Source: Rubrivivax sp. | GTDB taxonomy: Bacteria; Pseudomonadota; Gammaproteobacteria; Burkholderiales; Burkholderiaceae_C | Length of the DNA stretch: 64,000 nucleotides | Direction of reading: 5' to 3' | NCBI GenBank assembly: GCA_030653505.1 | Contig: JAURZK010000038.1 | Coordinates: 1-64,000, forward strand | Part shown: piece by piece, positions 56,363-64,000 of the stretch | Layout: the number at the start of each line of letters is the position of its first letter | Position numbering within the stretch: the stretch's first letter is position 1 | The notes under the pieces: model-generated | Seen by the model: the letters and a program-made list of their open reading frames with translations, nothing else | Told to the model about the DNA's origin: nothing | Database searches by the model: none | Position numbers and translations under genes: made by a program

Positions 56363-57115
56363 TCAGGTGGCGAATCGGCCGCCGGTCACGTGCAAGGTGG
56401 CGCCCGTGATGTAGCCGGCCGCCTCGCTGGCCAGGAAGGCCACCGCGCCGGCGATGTCGCGCGGCACGCCCAGGCGCCCGATCGGCGTGCGGGCGATCGC
56501 GTTGTCCTTGATCTTCTGGTAGTGCGGCAGGTTGCGCACGCCGTCGGTCTCGATGAAGCCCGGGGCGATGGTGTTGACGGTGATGCCGTCGCGGCCGAGC
56601 TCCAGCGCCAGCGCGGCGCTGAAGCCGAGGAGGCCGGCCTTCGCGGCCGAGTAGTTGGCCTGGCCCGGGTTGCCCAGGTGGGCGCGCGACGAAATGTTGA
56701 CGACGCGGCCCCAGTGCTGTGCGGCCATCACCGGGGCCACCGCCTTGGTACACAGGAAGGCGCCCTTGAGCACGGTGTCGACGACGGCGTCCCAGTCGGC
56801 TTCGCTCAGCTTGCTGATGCGGGCGTCGCGCGCGAAGCCGGCGTTGTTGACCAGCACGTGCACGCTGCCGAAGGCGTCGCGGGCCGACTGCACCAGGCGC
56901 TCGACGTCGGCGGCCTGGGTCACGTCGGCGGCGATGGCAATGGCCTGGAAGCCGTCGCGCTGCAATGCGGCGCAGTGGTCCGCTGCCACCTGCGCGTCGA
57001 TGTCGGTGACGACGATGCGCGCGCCTTCCTCGGCCAGCGCGCGGGCCGTCTCGGCACCGATGCCGCGGCCCGATCCGGTGACGATGGCGACCTTGTCCTT
57101 CAGTCCGAGTTGCAT
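56363..57115 (-). CDS. Short-chain dehydrogenase/reductase (FabG-like)
   Basis: A 250-residue SDR (MQLGLKDKVAIVTGSGRGIGAETARALAEEGARIVVTDID). TGSGRGIG near 13-20, NNAGFARDARI near 91, catalytic VNISSRAHLGNPGQANYSAAKAG near 138-160 and GYITGATLHVTGGRFAT at the C-terminus. Asp after strand 2 (VVTDID) fits NAD(H). It likely oxidises a 3-hydroxyacyl-CoA generated by the MaoC hydratase; a reductase role is also possible. Situated between AMACR and ACAD genes. Confidence 0.92.
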   Translation of the reverse strand: MQLGLKDKVAIVTGSGRGIGAETARALAEEGARIVVTDIDAQVAADHCAALQRDGFQAIAIAADVTQAADVERLVQSARDAFGSVHVLVNNAGFARDARISKLSEADWDAVVDTVLKGAFLCTKAVAPVMAAQHWGRVVNISSRAHLGNPGQANYSAAKAGLLGFSAALALELGRDGITVNTIAPGFIETDGVRNLPHYQKIKDNAIARTPIGRLGVPRDIAGAVAFLASEAAGYITGATLHVTGGRFAT

Positions 57116-57127
57116 GGGTCTTCCAGG

Positions 57128-58228
57128 TCAGAGCAGTTCGTCGTCGTGCTCGCCGATGTAGGGCGCGGGTTCGGGTTGCTTGGTCGGGGTGCGGCTGAAG
57201 CGCGGCGCAGGCGACGGCTGCACCACGCCCTGGCTTTCGAAGAAGGTGGCGCGCGCCTGGTTGTGCGGGTGGCGCGAGGCCTCGCCGGTGCTCAGCACCG
57301 GGCCGAAGCAGACGTCGGTGTTCTCCAGCAGCGCGCACCAGTGGGCGCTGGGCTGGCTGCGGAAGATGGCGGCCAGCTTGGCCTTCAGCGACGGCCACGC
57401 GGCCGGGTCGCGTTGGCGCTGGAACTCGGGGTCGGTGATAGCGAGCTTCTGCAGCAGCAGCGCGTAGAACTGCGGCTCCAGCGCGCCCAGGGAAATCCAC
57501 TGCCCGTCTGCGCACTCGTAGGTGTCGTAGAAATGCGAGCCGCCGTCCAGCAGGTTGGACTCGCGTTCATCCTTCCAGTGGCCGACGGCGCGCAACTCGC
57601 AGACGATCGAAGTGAGCAGCGCCGCGCCGTCGAGCACCGCCGCGTCGACGACCTGTCCGCGGCCCGAGTTTCTCGCCTCGAACACGGCACACATGATGCC
57701 GAAGGCCAGCATCATGCCGCCGCCGCCGAGGTCGCCGACCATGGCCGCCGGCGCGATCGGCCCGCCGGCCTTGCGGCCGATGGTGGCCAGCGCGCCCGAC
57801 AACGCGATGTAGTTGATGTCGTGCCCCGCGGCCTGCGCCAGCGGGCCGTCCTGGCCCCAGCCAGTCATGCGGCCGTAGACCAGGCGCGGGTTGCGCGCCA
57901 ACAGCACGTCGGGGCCCAGGCCCAGGCGCTCCATCACGCCGGGGCGGTAGCCTTCGATCAGCGCGTCGGCGCCGTCGAGCATGGCCAGCACCTTGTCGCG
58001 ATCGGGCGGCGACTTCAGATCGACCGCCACCGAACGCCGGCCACGGTGCAGCACGCTGCGCCGGCCGCTGGCCAGGAAGGCCGGGTCGCCGCGGTCCTTG
58101 CCCTTGTCGGCCTTGCGGTCGAGGCGGACCACGTCGGCCCCCATGTCGGCCAGCATCATGGCGCAGAAGGGGCCGGGGCCGATGCCGCCGAACTCGATGA
58201 CTTTCAAACCCTTCAGGGGACCGCTCAT
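57128..58228 (-). CDS. Alpha-methylacyl-CoA racemase (class III CoA-transferase superfamily)
   Basis: A 366-residue AMACR-like protein. ATG 58228 follows AAGGAG; the TTG three codons upstream is less likely. [30 protein letters not shown] is the racemase N-terminus. The acid/base pair is visible as [13 protein letters not shown] (His136, Asp137) and [16 protein letters not shown] (Asp166); spacing equals His126/Asp156 of the M. tuberculosis enzyme. It epimerises 2-methylacyl-CoA so that a stereospecific ACAD can act. Its presence is the best single indication that this cluster handles methyl-branched or terpenoid-like acids. Last catabolic gene before the LivF of the third importer. Confidence 0.92.
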   Translation of the reverse strand: MSGPLKGLKVIEFGGIGPGPFCAMMLADMGADVVRLDRKADKGKDRGDPAFLASGRRSVLHRGRRSVAVDLKSPPDRDKVLAMLDGADALIEGYRPGVMERLGLGPDVLLARNPRLVYGRMTGWGQDGPLAQAAGHDINYIALSGALATIGRKAGGPIAPAAMVGDLGGGGMMLAFGIMCAVFEARNSGRGQVVDAAVLDGAALLTSIVCELRAVGHWKDERESNLLDGGSHFYDTYECADGQWISLGALEPQFYALLLQKLAITDPEFQRQRDPAAWPSLKAKLAAIFRSQPSAHWCALLENTDVCFGPVLSTGEASRHPHNQARATFFESQGVVQPSPAPRFSRTPTKQPEPAPYIGEHDDELL

Positions 58229-58254
58229 GCTCTCCAACTCCTTGTGTTCGGTGT

Positions 58255-59151
58255 TCAGCCCAGCCAGCGCTTGCGCCGGCGGTAATGCTTGACGTCGCGG
58301 AAGCTCTTGCGCCCGCCTTCGCGGTCCAGGCCGAGGTAGAACTCGCGCACGTCCTCGTTGGCGCGCAACTCCTCGGCAGCGCCCTCGAGAACGATGCGCC
58401 CGCTCTCCATCACGTAGCCATAGTCGGCGATCTCCAGCGCCACGCGCGTGTTCTGCTCGACGATCAGCAGCGCCAGGCCCTGCTCGCGCAGCCGGTGCAG
58501 GACGGCGAACACCTCCTCGACCATGCGCGGCGCCAGCCCCAGCGACGGCTCGTCGATCAGCATCAGCCTGGGCTCGGCCATGATGGCGCGGCCGATCACC
58601 AGCATCTGCTGCTCCCCGCCCGAGAGGTAGCCGGCGACGCGCTTGCGCAGGTCGGCCAGGCGAGGGATGGCCTGGTACACCGCGGCCAGCGCCTGGCGCA
58701 TCGCGGCGGCGGACTTGAACATGTGGCCGCCGATGATGAGGTTCTGCTCCACCGTCATGTGCGGCAGCACGCGCCGGCCTTCCATCACGTGCACCAGGCC
58801 GGCGCGCACCACGGCGGCCGAGTCCCGGCCGTGGATCGGCTGGCCTTCGAACGTGATGCTGCCGCCCGAGACGCGCCCGTCCTCGGAGTCGATCACGCCC
58901 GAGATGGCCTTCAGCGTGGTGCTCTTGCCCGCGCCATTGGCCCCCAGAAGGGCGACGCAGCCGCGCTGCGGAACCTGCATCGACACGCCCTTGAGCGCCA
59001 GGATGACCTCGGCGTAGAGCACCTCGACGTTGCTCAAGGCCAGCAGTGAGCCTGCCGCAGTGGCGGCAGGCTGCACCTGCGCCGACGCCTGCGCCTGTGT
59101 CGCGGCCTGGCGCCGCGCCTCCACTGCGGCCGATTCGCTGCCGTCCGTCAC
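58255..59151 (-). CDS. LIV-type ABC transporter ATP-binding protein (LivF-like) with terminal extensions
   Basis: A 298-residue ATPase. Start GTG at 59151 overlaps the binding-protein stop as GTGA; the first 30 or so residues ([20 protein letters not shown]) are an Ala/Gln-rich extension, after which [22 protein letters not shown] begins the LivF core. Walker [10 protein letters not shown] near 64, signature [17 protein letters not shown] near 166 and Walker [17 protein letters not shown]-terminal to the usual REFYLGL is a basic tail ([21 protein letters not shown]). Length exceeds the usual 235 residues by about 60. Pairs with a LivG expected just outside the window. Confidence 0.9.
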   Translation of the reverse strand: MTDGSESAAVEARRQAATQAQASAQVQPAATAAGSLLALSNVEVLYAEVILALKGVSMQVPQRGCVALLGANGAGKSTTLKAISGVIDSEDGRVSGGSITFEGQPIHGRDSAAVVRAGLVHVMEGRRVLPHMTVEQNLIIGGHMFKSAAAMRQALAAVYQAIPRLADLRKRVAGYLSGGEQQMLVIGRAIMAEPRLMLIDEPSLGLAPRMVEEVFAVLHRLREQGLALLIVEQNTRVALEIADYGYVMESGRIVLEGAAEELRANEDVREFYLGLDREGGRKSFRDVKHYRRRKRWLG

Positions 59152-60374
59152 CACTTCGGCACCGTGGGCACGGCCACGTCGCCGGCGGCCCGCACCACCT
59201 TGCCGTCCTTCATCGTCGCCACGTTGACCTTGGCGCTGCCGGTGGGGAAGGGCGAGTCGACGCTGAAGTCCACGCCCGGCAGCAGCCCCATCAGCTCGGC
59301 GGACGTGAACGGGGTGGCCAGCAGCGCGGCGTGCACGGCCTCGCCGGTCACCTTGTCGGCGCCCTTGGCCTTGACCGCGGCCTCGATGGCGCGCACCGCC
59401 ACGATGGTCTGGCCGAGGCCGATCATGGTCATGGCGTTCCAACCCGACTTCAGACCGTGCTTGTCCTGCAGCACGCGGTAGAACTTGCGGGCCGTGGTGT
59501 CGTCCTCGCTCGCGTCGGCGATGGCGCCCACCTCGTAGTCACCGGCAAAGCCATTGGCGTCGCCCAGCGCGCGCGAGGACCCGGCCACGCCGTTGTGCAG
59601 CGACAGCATGATCGGGATGTTCTTGCCCAGCGCCTGCAGCGCGCGCTTGGTGGCCACGGCCTGCGCGGTGTTGGTCTGGATGACGATCACGTCGGTGCCG
59701 GCGTTGGACAGGCGGCGCACCTGCAACGTCAGGTCGGCCGGCTGCACCTCGGTCCAGATGGCCTCGACGAAGGTGGCCTTGTCCGGGTGCGCCTTAGCAT
59801 AGCTCTGCAGGCCCTTGGCCATGTCGGCGTAGGCCGGTGTGGCTTCGGAGGTGATGATCGCCACCTTCACCGGGCGCTTGCCGTCCAGCTTGGTGGCGCG
59901 GAACCACTCCACGAAGCCGGCCGCCTCGTGCGCGTAGGTCGGGCGGATGTTCAGCGCCCACTGGCCGGGCTTCCAGCCGAAGCCGTAGGCCGCGGTGCCG
60001 AACAGCATCGGCACCTTGTCTTCCGGCAGCCGCTGCTGCAAGGCCGCCGCGTCCGGGCCGCCCAGGCCCAGCAGCAGGGCTGGCTTGAGCTCGGCCTTGA
60101 TGCCGGGCCACAGGCTGGCCGTCTGCGCCACGTCGTAGCGCGTGTCGTAGGTCTTGACGACGATGCGCACCTTGAGCTTCTCGCCGACCTCCTTGTTCCA
60201 CCAGTCGAGTACCGCAAGCCGGCCGCCCTGCATGTCGTTCATCACGTTGGCATAGGGGCCGGCGAAATCGGCCAGCGCGGCCACGTTGATCGTGGTCTGG
60301 GCGTGCGCGGCGGTGCTCAGCAGCAAGCCGCAGGCGGCGGCGGTGGCGCAGGTCAGGAAGGGGCGTCGTTGCAT
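59148..60374 (-). CDS. LIV-type ABC transporter periplasmic substrate-binding protein
   Basis: A 408-residue Peripla_BP_6 protein; ATG 60374 after GAGGAGACAACCCC. Signal peptide [23 protein letters not shown], then [56 protein letters not shown]. The sequence differs from the other two binding proteins in the window, so its ligand probably does too. It is followed by LivF with a 4-base overlap and preceded by LivM. Binding pocket not assignable. Confidence 0.92.
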   Translation of the reverse strand: MQRRPFLTCATAAACGLLLSTAAHAQTTINVAALADFAGPYANVMNDMQGGRLAVLDWWNKEVGEKLKVRIVVKTYDTRYDVAQTASLWPGIKAELKPALLLGLGGPDAAALQQRLPEDKVPMLFGTAAYGFGWKPGQWALNIRPTYAHEAAGFVEWFRATKLDGKRPVKVAIITSEATPAYADMAKGLQSYAKAHPDKATFVEAIWTEVQPADLTLQVRRLSNAGTDVIVIQTNTAQAVATKRALQALGKNIPIMLSLHNGVAGSSRALGDANGFAGDYEVGAIADASEDDTTARKFYRVLQDKHGLKSGWNAMTMIGLGQTIVAVRAIEAAVKAKGADKVTGEAVHAALLATPFTSAELMGLLPGVDFSVDSPFPTGSAKVNVATMKDGKVVRAAGDVAVPTVPKW

Positions 60375-60428
60375 GGGGTTGTCTCCTCGGGGGTGTGGGT
60401 CGGGACGGGTGGGTCGGCAGGGGTGGCT

Positions 60429-61481
60429 TCAGTGCGGGAAGGGCCAGAGTCGATAGGTCGCCTTGAAGATGTTCCAGCGGTGCATCAGGCCCTTGGGCTC
60501 GAGCAGCAGGAAACCGGTGATGACCAGGCCCAGGAACACGTTCATGCTGGCGAACACGATGTCGCTGCTCAGGGTGGGGATGAACTCGATGAGATCGGGG
60601 CCCAGAGTGGTGATGCCCTCCTGCACGATGCGGATCAGCACCGTGCCGATCAGCGCGCCGACGATGGAGCCCAGCCCGCCGACGATCATCATGGCGATGA
60701 ACCAGATCGAGTTGAAGAGCGTGAACTGGTCGACCGAGACGAAGCGGATCTGATAGGCCCACAGCGCGCCGCCGATGCCGGCGTAGAAGGCACCGAGCAC
60801 GAAGGCGCGGGCTTTGGTGCCGGGAACGTCGATGCCCATCATGCCGGCGGCCACGTCGTCGTCCCGCACCGCCACGAAGGCGCGGCCGTGCCGACTGCGC
60901 AGGATGCCGAAGGCGCCGAACACCATCACCGCGGTACTGAACAGGAACAGGTGGTACAGCGCGCGGTCGCTGTCGAACACCAGCGGGCCCAGCCGTGCCG
61001 GTTCCAGGCTGAAGCCGTTGACGCCGCCGAGCCACGACGAGGGCAGGTTCAGCACCACGAAGACGAACAGGAACTGCGCTGCGATGGTGGTCAGCGCGAG
61101 GTAGAAGCCCTTGATGCGCGCGGCCGTCAGGCCGAAGGCCCAGCCGGCCAGCGCCGCCAGCATCCCGCCCACCGGCACCGCGACCCAGAACGGCAGCCCG
61201 AACTTGACTTCGACGACGCTGGCGCCGTAGGCGCCCACGCCCATGAAGGCGGCCTGGCCGAGGTTGATCTGCCCGGCGTAGCCGGTGGTGATCTGCAGCC
61301 CGACCACGACGATGGCCGTGACCAGCATCAGGTTGGCCACCGCCACCAGCCGCGGCGAGGCCAGCCAGGGGTAGAGCAGCAGCGCGGCGGCGAACAGCGC
61401 CAGGGCCAGCCACTGGGCACGGGTGCGCACGAGCGCGCTGTCGCGCGCGTAGCTGGTGGAGAAGATGCCGGAGGGGTCCAT
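60429..61481 (-). CDS. LIV-type ABC transporter permease (LivM-like)
   Basis: A 350-residue permease, ATG 61481 (MDPSGIFSTSYARDSALVRTRAQW). An N-terminal cytosolic stretch precedes about nine helices; GYAGQINLGQAAFMGVGAYGASV near 68 and AVRDDDVAAGMMGIDVPGTKARAFVLGAFYAGIGG near 205 are LivM hallmarks. It starts five bases after the LivH stop. Forms the third importer with 61487, 59148 and 58255. Confidence 0.92.
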   Translation of the reverse strand: MDPSGIFSTSYARDSALVRTRAQWLALALFAAALLLYPWLASPRLVAVANLMLVTAIVVVGLQITTGYAGQINLGQAAFMGVGAYGASVVEVKFGLPFWVAVPVGGMLAALAGWAFGLTAARIKGFYLALTTIAAQFLFVFVVLNLPSSWLGGVNGFSLEPARLGPLVFDSDRALYHLFLFSTAVMVFGAFGILRSRHGRAFVAVRDDDVAAGMMGIDVPGTKARAFVLGAFYAGIGGALWAYQIRFVSVDQFTLFNSIWFIAMMIVGGLGSIVGALIGTVLIRIVQEGITTLGPDLIEFIPTLSSDIVFASMNVFLGLVITGFLLLEPKGLMHRWNIFKATYRLWPFPH

Positions 61482-61486
61482 GGGGT

Positions 61487-62374
61487 TCAGACTCTTTCGA
61501 TGCGTTTCCAGCCGAACATGCCGGTGGGCCGGACGATGAGCACGACCAGCATGAAGACGTAGGGCACCACCGCCGCGGCGTTGCCGCCGATCAGCGGGTC
61601 GATGTAGGCGGCGGTCAGGCCCTGCACGACGCCGACGATGATGCCGGCCAGCAGCAGCCCGCCGATAGATTCCAGCCCGGCCAGCAGCGCCACGGGCAGT
61701 GCCGCGAAGCCGATCTCGGACGACAGGAAGGTCAGCGACTTGCCACTCAGGTAGACCATCGAGGTGATGACCGAGAGCACGCCGCCCAGGGCCCAGGCGA
61801 AGGCGATCGAACGGCGCACGCTGATGCCCATGGCCAGCGCGATCTGGTGGTCCTCGGCCACCGCCGACATGGCCAGGCCGGCACGGCTGCGATTGAAGAA
61901 CCAGTGCAGACCGGCGGCGCAGACCACGGCGATGATGCCGCCGGCAGCCAGCGAGCGCGGCACGATCAGATCGCCGAAGATCAGCGGCGCGAGCGGAATG
62001 ATGGCCGGGAACTGGCGTTCCTGCGGGCCCCAGATCAGCAGCACCAGGCCGCGCATCAGGATCAGCAGGCCGATGGTGACCATGATCATCGAGAACACCG
62101 ACTCGCCGATCAGGCGGCGGAACAGCAGGCGTTCGATGGCCAGGCCGATGAGCACCGAGATCGCCAGCGCCACGCCGATGCCCACGGCCGGGTGCATGCC
62201 GCGCGACTGCACCGCCCACCAGACCAGGAAGGCACCGACGACCAGCATCTCGCCGACCGCCATGTTGAAGACCTTGCTGGCGCGGTAGATGACGACGAAG
62301 CCCATCGCCACCAGCGAGTACAGCAGGCCGAGCAGGGCGCCGTTGAGCGCGTAGTTGAAGAACTCGATGATCAT
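61487..62374 (-). CDS. LIV-type ABC transporter permease (LivH-like)
   Basis: A 295-residue permease. ATG 62374 overlaps the ligase stop by ATGA (MIIEFFNYALNGALLGLLYSLVAMGFVVIYRASKVFNMAVGEMLVV). SKVFNMAVGEML replaces the usual NFAHG motif, a difference seen in a LivH subgroup near acyl-CoA ligases. VALLAGLESIGGLLLAGIIVGVVQGL near 235 is the second conserved block. Coupling to an acyl-CoA ligase suggests uptake and CoA activation of the same acid. Confidence 0.92.
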   Translation of the reverse strand: MIIEFFNYALNGALLGLLYSLVAMGFVVIYRASKVFNMAVGEMLVVGAFLVWWAVQSRGMHPAVGIGVALAISVLIGLAIERLLFRRLIGESVFSMIMVTIGLLILMRGLVLLIWGPQERQFPAIIPLAPLIFGDLIVPRSLAAGGIIAVVCAAGLHWFFNRSRAGLAMSAVAEDHQIALAMGISVRRSIAFAWALGGVLSVITSMVYLSGKSLTFLSSEIGFAALPVALLAGLESIGGLLLAGIIVGVVQGLTAAYIDPLIGGNAAAVVPYVFMLVVLIVRPTGMFGWKRIERV

Positions 62375-64000
62375 CGCGGGCCGGCCTTGCTGATGTCGGT
62401 GGCGGTCACGGTGGCGCGCAGCTCGCCCTGGCGACCGTCCTGGTAAGTGATGGCGATCTTGCAATCGATGTCGTGCGCACCCGCGTACAGGCCCTCGATC
62501 AGCGCCTGGTAGCGCTGCTCCAGGAACTCGCGGCGCAGCTTGCGGGTGCGGGTGAGTTCGCCCTCGTCGGCGTCCAGTTCCTTCGGGAAGTTGGCGAAGC
62601 GCACGACGCGCGAGCCCTCGGGCAGCAGGGTGTTGATGCGCGCGATCTCGTCGCGCACCACGGCGCGGATCTCCGGCCGTTGCGACAGGTCGGTGAAGGT
62701 GGAGAACGCGATGCGGCGCTCCTCGGCCCAGCGTGCGGCCACACCCATGTCGATGTTGATCAGTGCGCCCACCCAGGGCCGGGTGGCGTCGCCGAGCACC
62801 ATCACGTCCTTGATGAAAGGCGAGAAGCGCAGCCGCGTCTCGATGAACTGCGGCGGGTAGGGGTGGCCGCTGGCCAGCTTGACCAGGTGCTCGACGCGGT
62901 CGAGGAACACGATCTCGCCGCGCTCGGTGCGGCGCACCGCGTCGCCGCTGGCGAACCAGCCGTCGCGGTCGAGCGCGGCCGTCTTGTCGGGCTTGTTCCA
63001 GTAGCCCAGGAAGCCGGTGCCGCCGCGCAGCAGCAGTTCGCCGCCGGCCTCGATGCGGGCTTCCAGCGGTGCGCCGAAGGCGGGGTCCACGTCGAGCAGC
63101 GGGCCCACGGTTTCGAGGTCGTAGCGCTCGCCGCGATGGCCGGCGATGAGCCCGAATTCCGAGCAGCCGTAGAGGTTGCGCAGCGGCACACCCAGCGCGT
63201 GGAAGAGGCGGAACACGTCGGGCGCCATCGCCGTGCCGCCGGAGACGGCGATTTTCGAGCGCAGGAAGCCGAACTGGTCGCGCACGGCATGCAGCGTCAG
63301 CAGCTCGGCCAGCGGCAGCAGCAGCCGCGACAGCACCGGCGCCGGCCGGCCCTCGAGCCTGGCCACATGCACCTGGTGGCCGATGCGCACGCCCCAGCGG
63401 TAGAGGCCGCGTGCCAGCCCACCGGCGTGCAGCATGCGGGCCTCGATGGTGGCGGCGATGCTTTCCCACTGGCGCGGGCCGAACAGCACCATGTGCGGCG
63501 CCAGCTCGCGCAGGTTGGGCAGCACCTGGTCGGGCCCCTCGGGGAAGTTGACCACCAGCGGCAGCGTCAGCCCCAGCGTCACGCCCAGCAGCTGCTCGGT
63601 GATCCAGGCCAGCGGCGTGTACGACAGGTACTCCATGCCGGGCTCGATGGGCAGCGCGCTGCGCATGCGGGCGGCGTTGTCGATCAGCCAGCGGTGGCTG
63701 ATCATCACGCCCTTGGGCTTGCTGGTCGTGCCCGAGGTGTAGGTCAGCAGCGCCAGGTCGTCCAGGCCGCCGGCCTCGACCTCGCGCTCGAAGCGCTGCG
63801 GGTGGCGGCGGTGTTCCTCGCGCCCCGCCGCCAGCAGGGCGTCGAAGGCGTGCAGCAGGTCGTTGCGGTACGACCACATGCCCGAGTCGTCCCAGTAGCC
63901 GATGCCGAAGATGTCCGGCAGCCGGGGCGCCACCGCCAGCGCCTTGTCGACCTGTTCCTGGTCCTGGGCGAAGATGATCTTGGCGCCCGAGTCCGCGCAC
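62371..64000 (-). CDS. AMP-forming long-chain-type acyl-CoA ligase, 5' part outside window
   Basis: 543 codons of an ACSL-like ligase; the frame stays open to the window end, so the N-terminus is missing. From the edge the frame reads CADSGAKIIFAQDQEQVDKA. P-loop LALLTYTSGTTSKPKGVMISH, WITEQLLGVTLGLTLPLVVN, GCSEFGLIAGHRGERYDLETVG, SGDAVRRTERGEIVFLDRVEHLVKLASGHPYPPQFIE and ELTRTRKLRREFLEQRY at the C-terminus mark the long-chain group in which the last catalytic Lys is embedded in a different tail. Heads the third LIV block with 4-base overlap to LivH. Confidence 0.9.
   Translation of the reverse strand, partial: CADSGAKIIFAQDQEQVDKALAVAPRLPDIFGIGYWDDSGMWSYRNDLLHAFDALLAAGREEHRRHPQRFEREVEAGGLDDLALLTYTSGTTSKPKGVMISHRWLIDNAARMRSALPIEPGMEYLSYTPLAWITEQLLGVTLGLTLPLVVNFPEGPDQVLPNLRELAPHMVLFGPRQWESIAATIEARMLHAGGLARGLYRWGVRIGHQVHVARLEGRPAPVLSRLLLPLAELLTLHAVRDQFGFLRSKIAVSGGTAMAPDVFRLFHALGVPLRNLYGCSEFGLIAGHRGERYDLETVGPLLDVDPAFGAPLEARIEAGGELLLRGGTGFLGYWNKPDKTAALDRDGWFASGDAVRRTERGEIVFLDRVEHLVKLASGHPYPPQFIETRLRFSPFIKDVMVLGDATRPWVGALINIDMGVAARWAEERRIAFSTFTDLSQRPEIRAVVRDEIARINTLLPEGSRVVRFANFPKELDADEGELTRTRKLRREFLEQRYQALIEGLYAGAHDIDCKIAITYQDGRQGELRATVTATDISKAGPR

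Noticed and set aside
59046-61562. 838-codon plus-strand frame opposite binding-protein and LivM genes
   Set aside because: Antisense frame rich in Gly/His/Gln; no homology visible, and the minus-strand genes are unambiguous.
1-64000. CRISPR arrays, tRNA or rRNA genes, transposases, integrases, attachment sites
   Set aside because: No regularly spaced repeats, cloverleaf-like sequences or mobile-element proteins were recognised anywhere in the window.

Overview
The window is very GC-rich, single-copy coding DNA with almost no intergenic space. Three features point to a betaproteobacterium of the order Burkholderiales: three Bug/TctC-type tripartite-tricarboxylate receptors, three LIV-type (branched-chain amino-acid family, HAAT) ABC transporters, and stacks of paralogous acyl-CoA enzymes under IclR, MarR and PobR-like AraC regulators. 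I cannot fix the genus. No rRNA, tRNA, CRISPR array, transposase or prophage gene was seen. The content is an accessory catabolic region devoted to taking up organic acids, activating them to CoA thioesters and degrading them.

Layout. (1) 1-6113: two head-to-head carboxyltransferase genes (one cut by the window edge), a biotin carboxylase/BCCP subunit and a class III CoA-transferase. (2) 19579 down to 6147, minus strand: an IclR-led run of crotonase, MmgE/PrpD protein, acyl-CoA dehydrogenase (ACAD), Nudix hydrolase, MaoC protein, second ACAD, complete LIV transporter (with a LivM-LivG fusion), Bug receptor and crotonase. (3) 23685-19828, minus: thioesterase, MarR regulator and an EmrA/EmrB-type efflux pair, with a 169-bp inverted repeat between regulator and pump. 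(4) 23793-29691, plus: crotonase, CoA-transferase, acetoacetyl-CoA synthetase, Bug receptor and a BadI/MenB-like hydrolase. (5) 46129 down to 29843, minus: a 16-gene run with an SDR, second LIV transporter, ACAD, SDR, AMP-forming ligase, crotonase, Bug receptor, thiolase-fold protein, DUF35 protein, ADP-forming acyl-CoA synthetase, MaoC and ACAD, divergent from a PobR-like AraC regulator at 46458. (6) 64000 down to 47440, minus: AMP-forming ligase (cut by the edge), third LIV transporter, alpha-methylacyl-CoA racemase, SDR, two ACADs, ligase, MaoC, citryl-CoA-lyase-like protein, alpha/beta hydrolase, DMT permease and another ligase.

How the genes fit together (inference): each block couples an uptake system to CoA activation (AMP-forming, ADP-forming or CoA transfer), dehydrogenation, hydration, oxidation and a carbon-carbon cleavage step. 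The cleavage enzymes are unusual: a thiolase-fold protein that appears to lack the nucleophilic Cys and is coupled to a DUF35 partner, a small citrate-synthase-fold lyase, and a BadI/MenB-like hydrolase lacking the usual Asp. With the racemase, isovaleryl-type ACADs and MCC-like carboxylase, this suggests branched, alicyclic or terpenoid-like acids rather than plain fatty acids. The true substrates cannot be read from the sequence.

Regulatory signals: a shared 23-bp site lies in two divergent promoters 22 kb apart (1152-1174 and 23720-23742), with candidate MarR (23133-23153) and IclR (19600-19615) operators. Start-stop overlaps (ATGA, GTGA, TTGA) occur at ten junctions and indicate long coupled transcripts.
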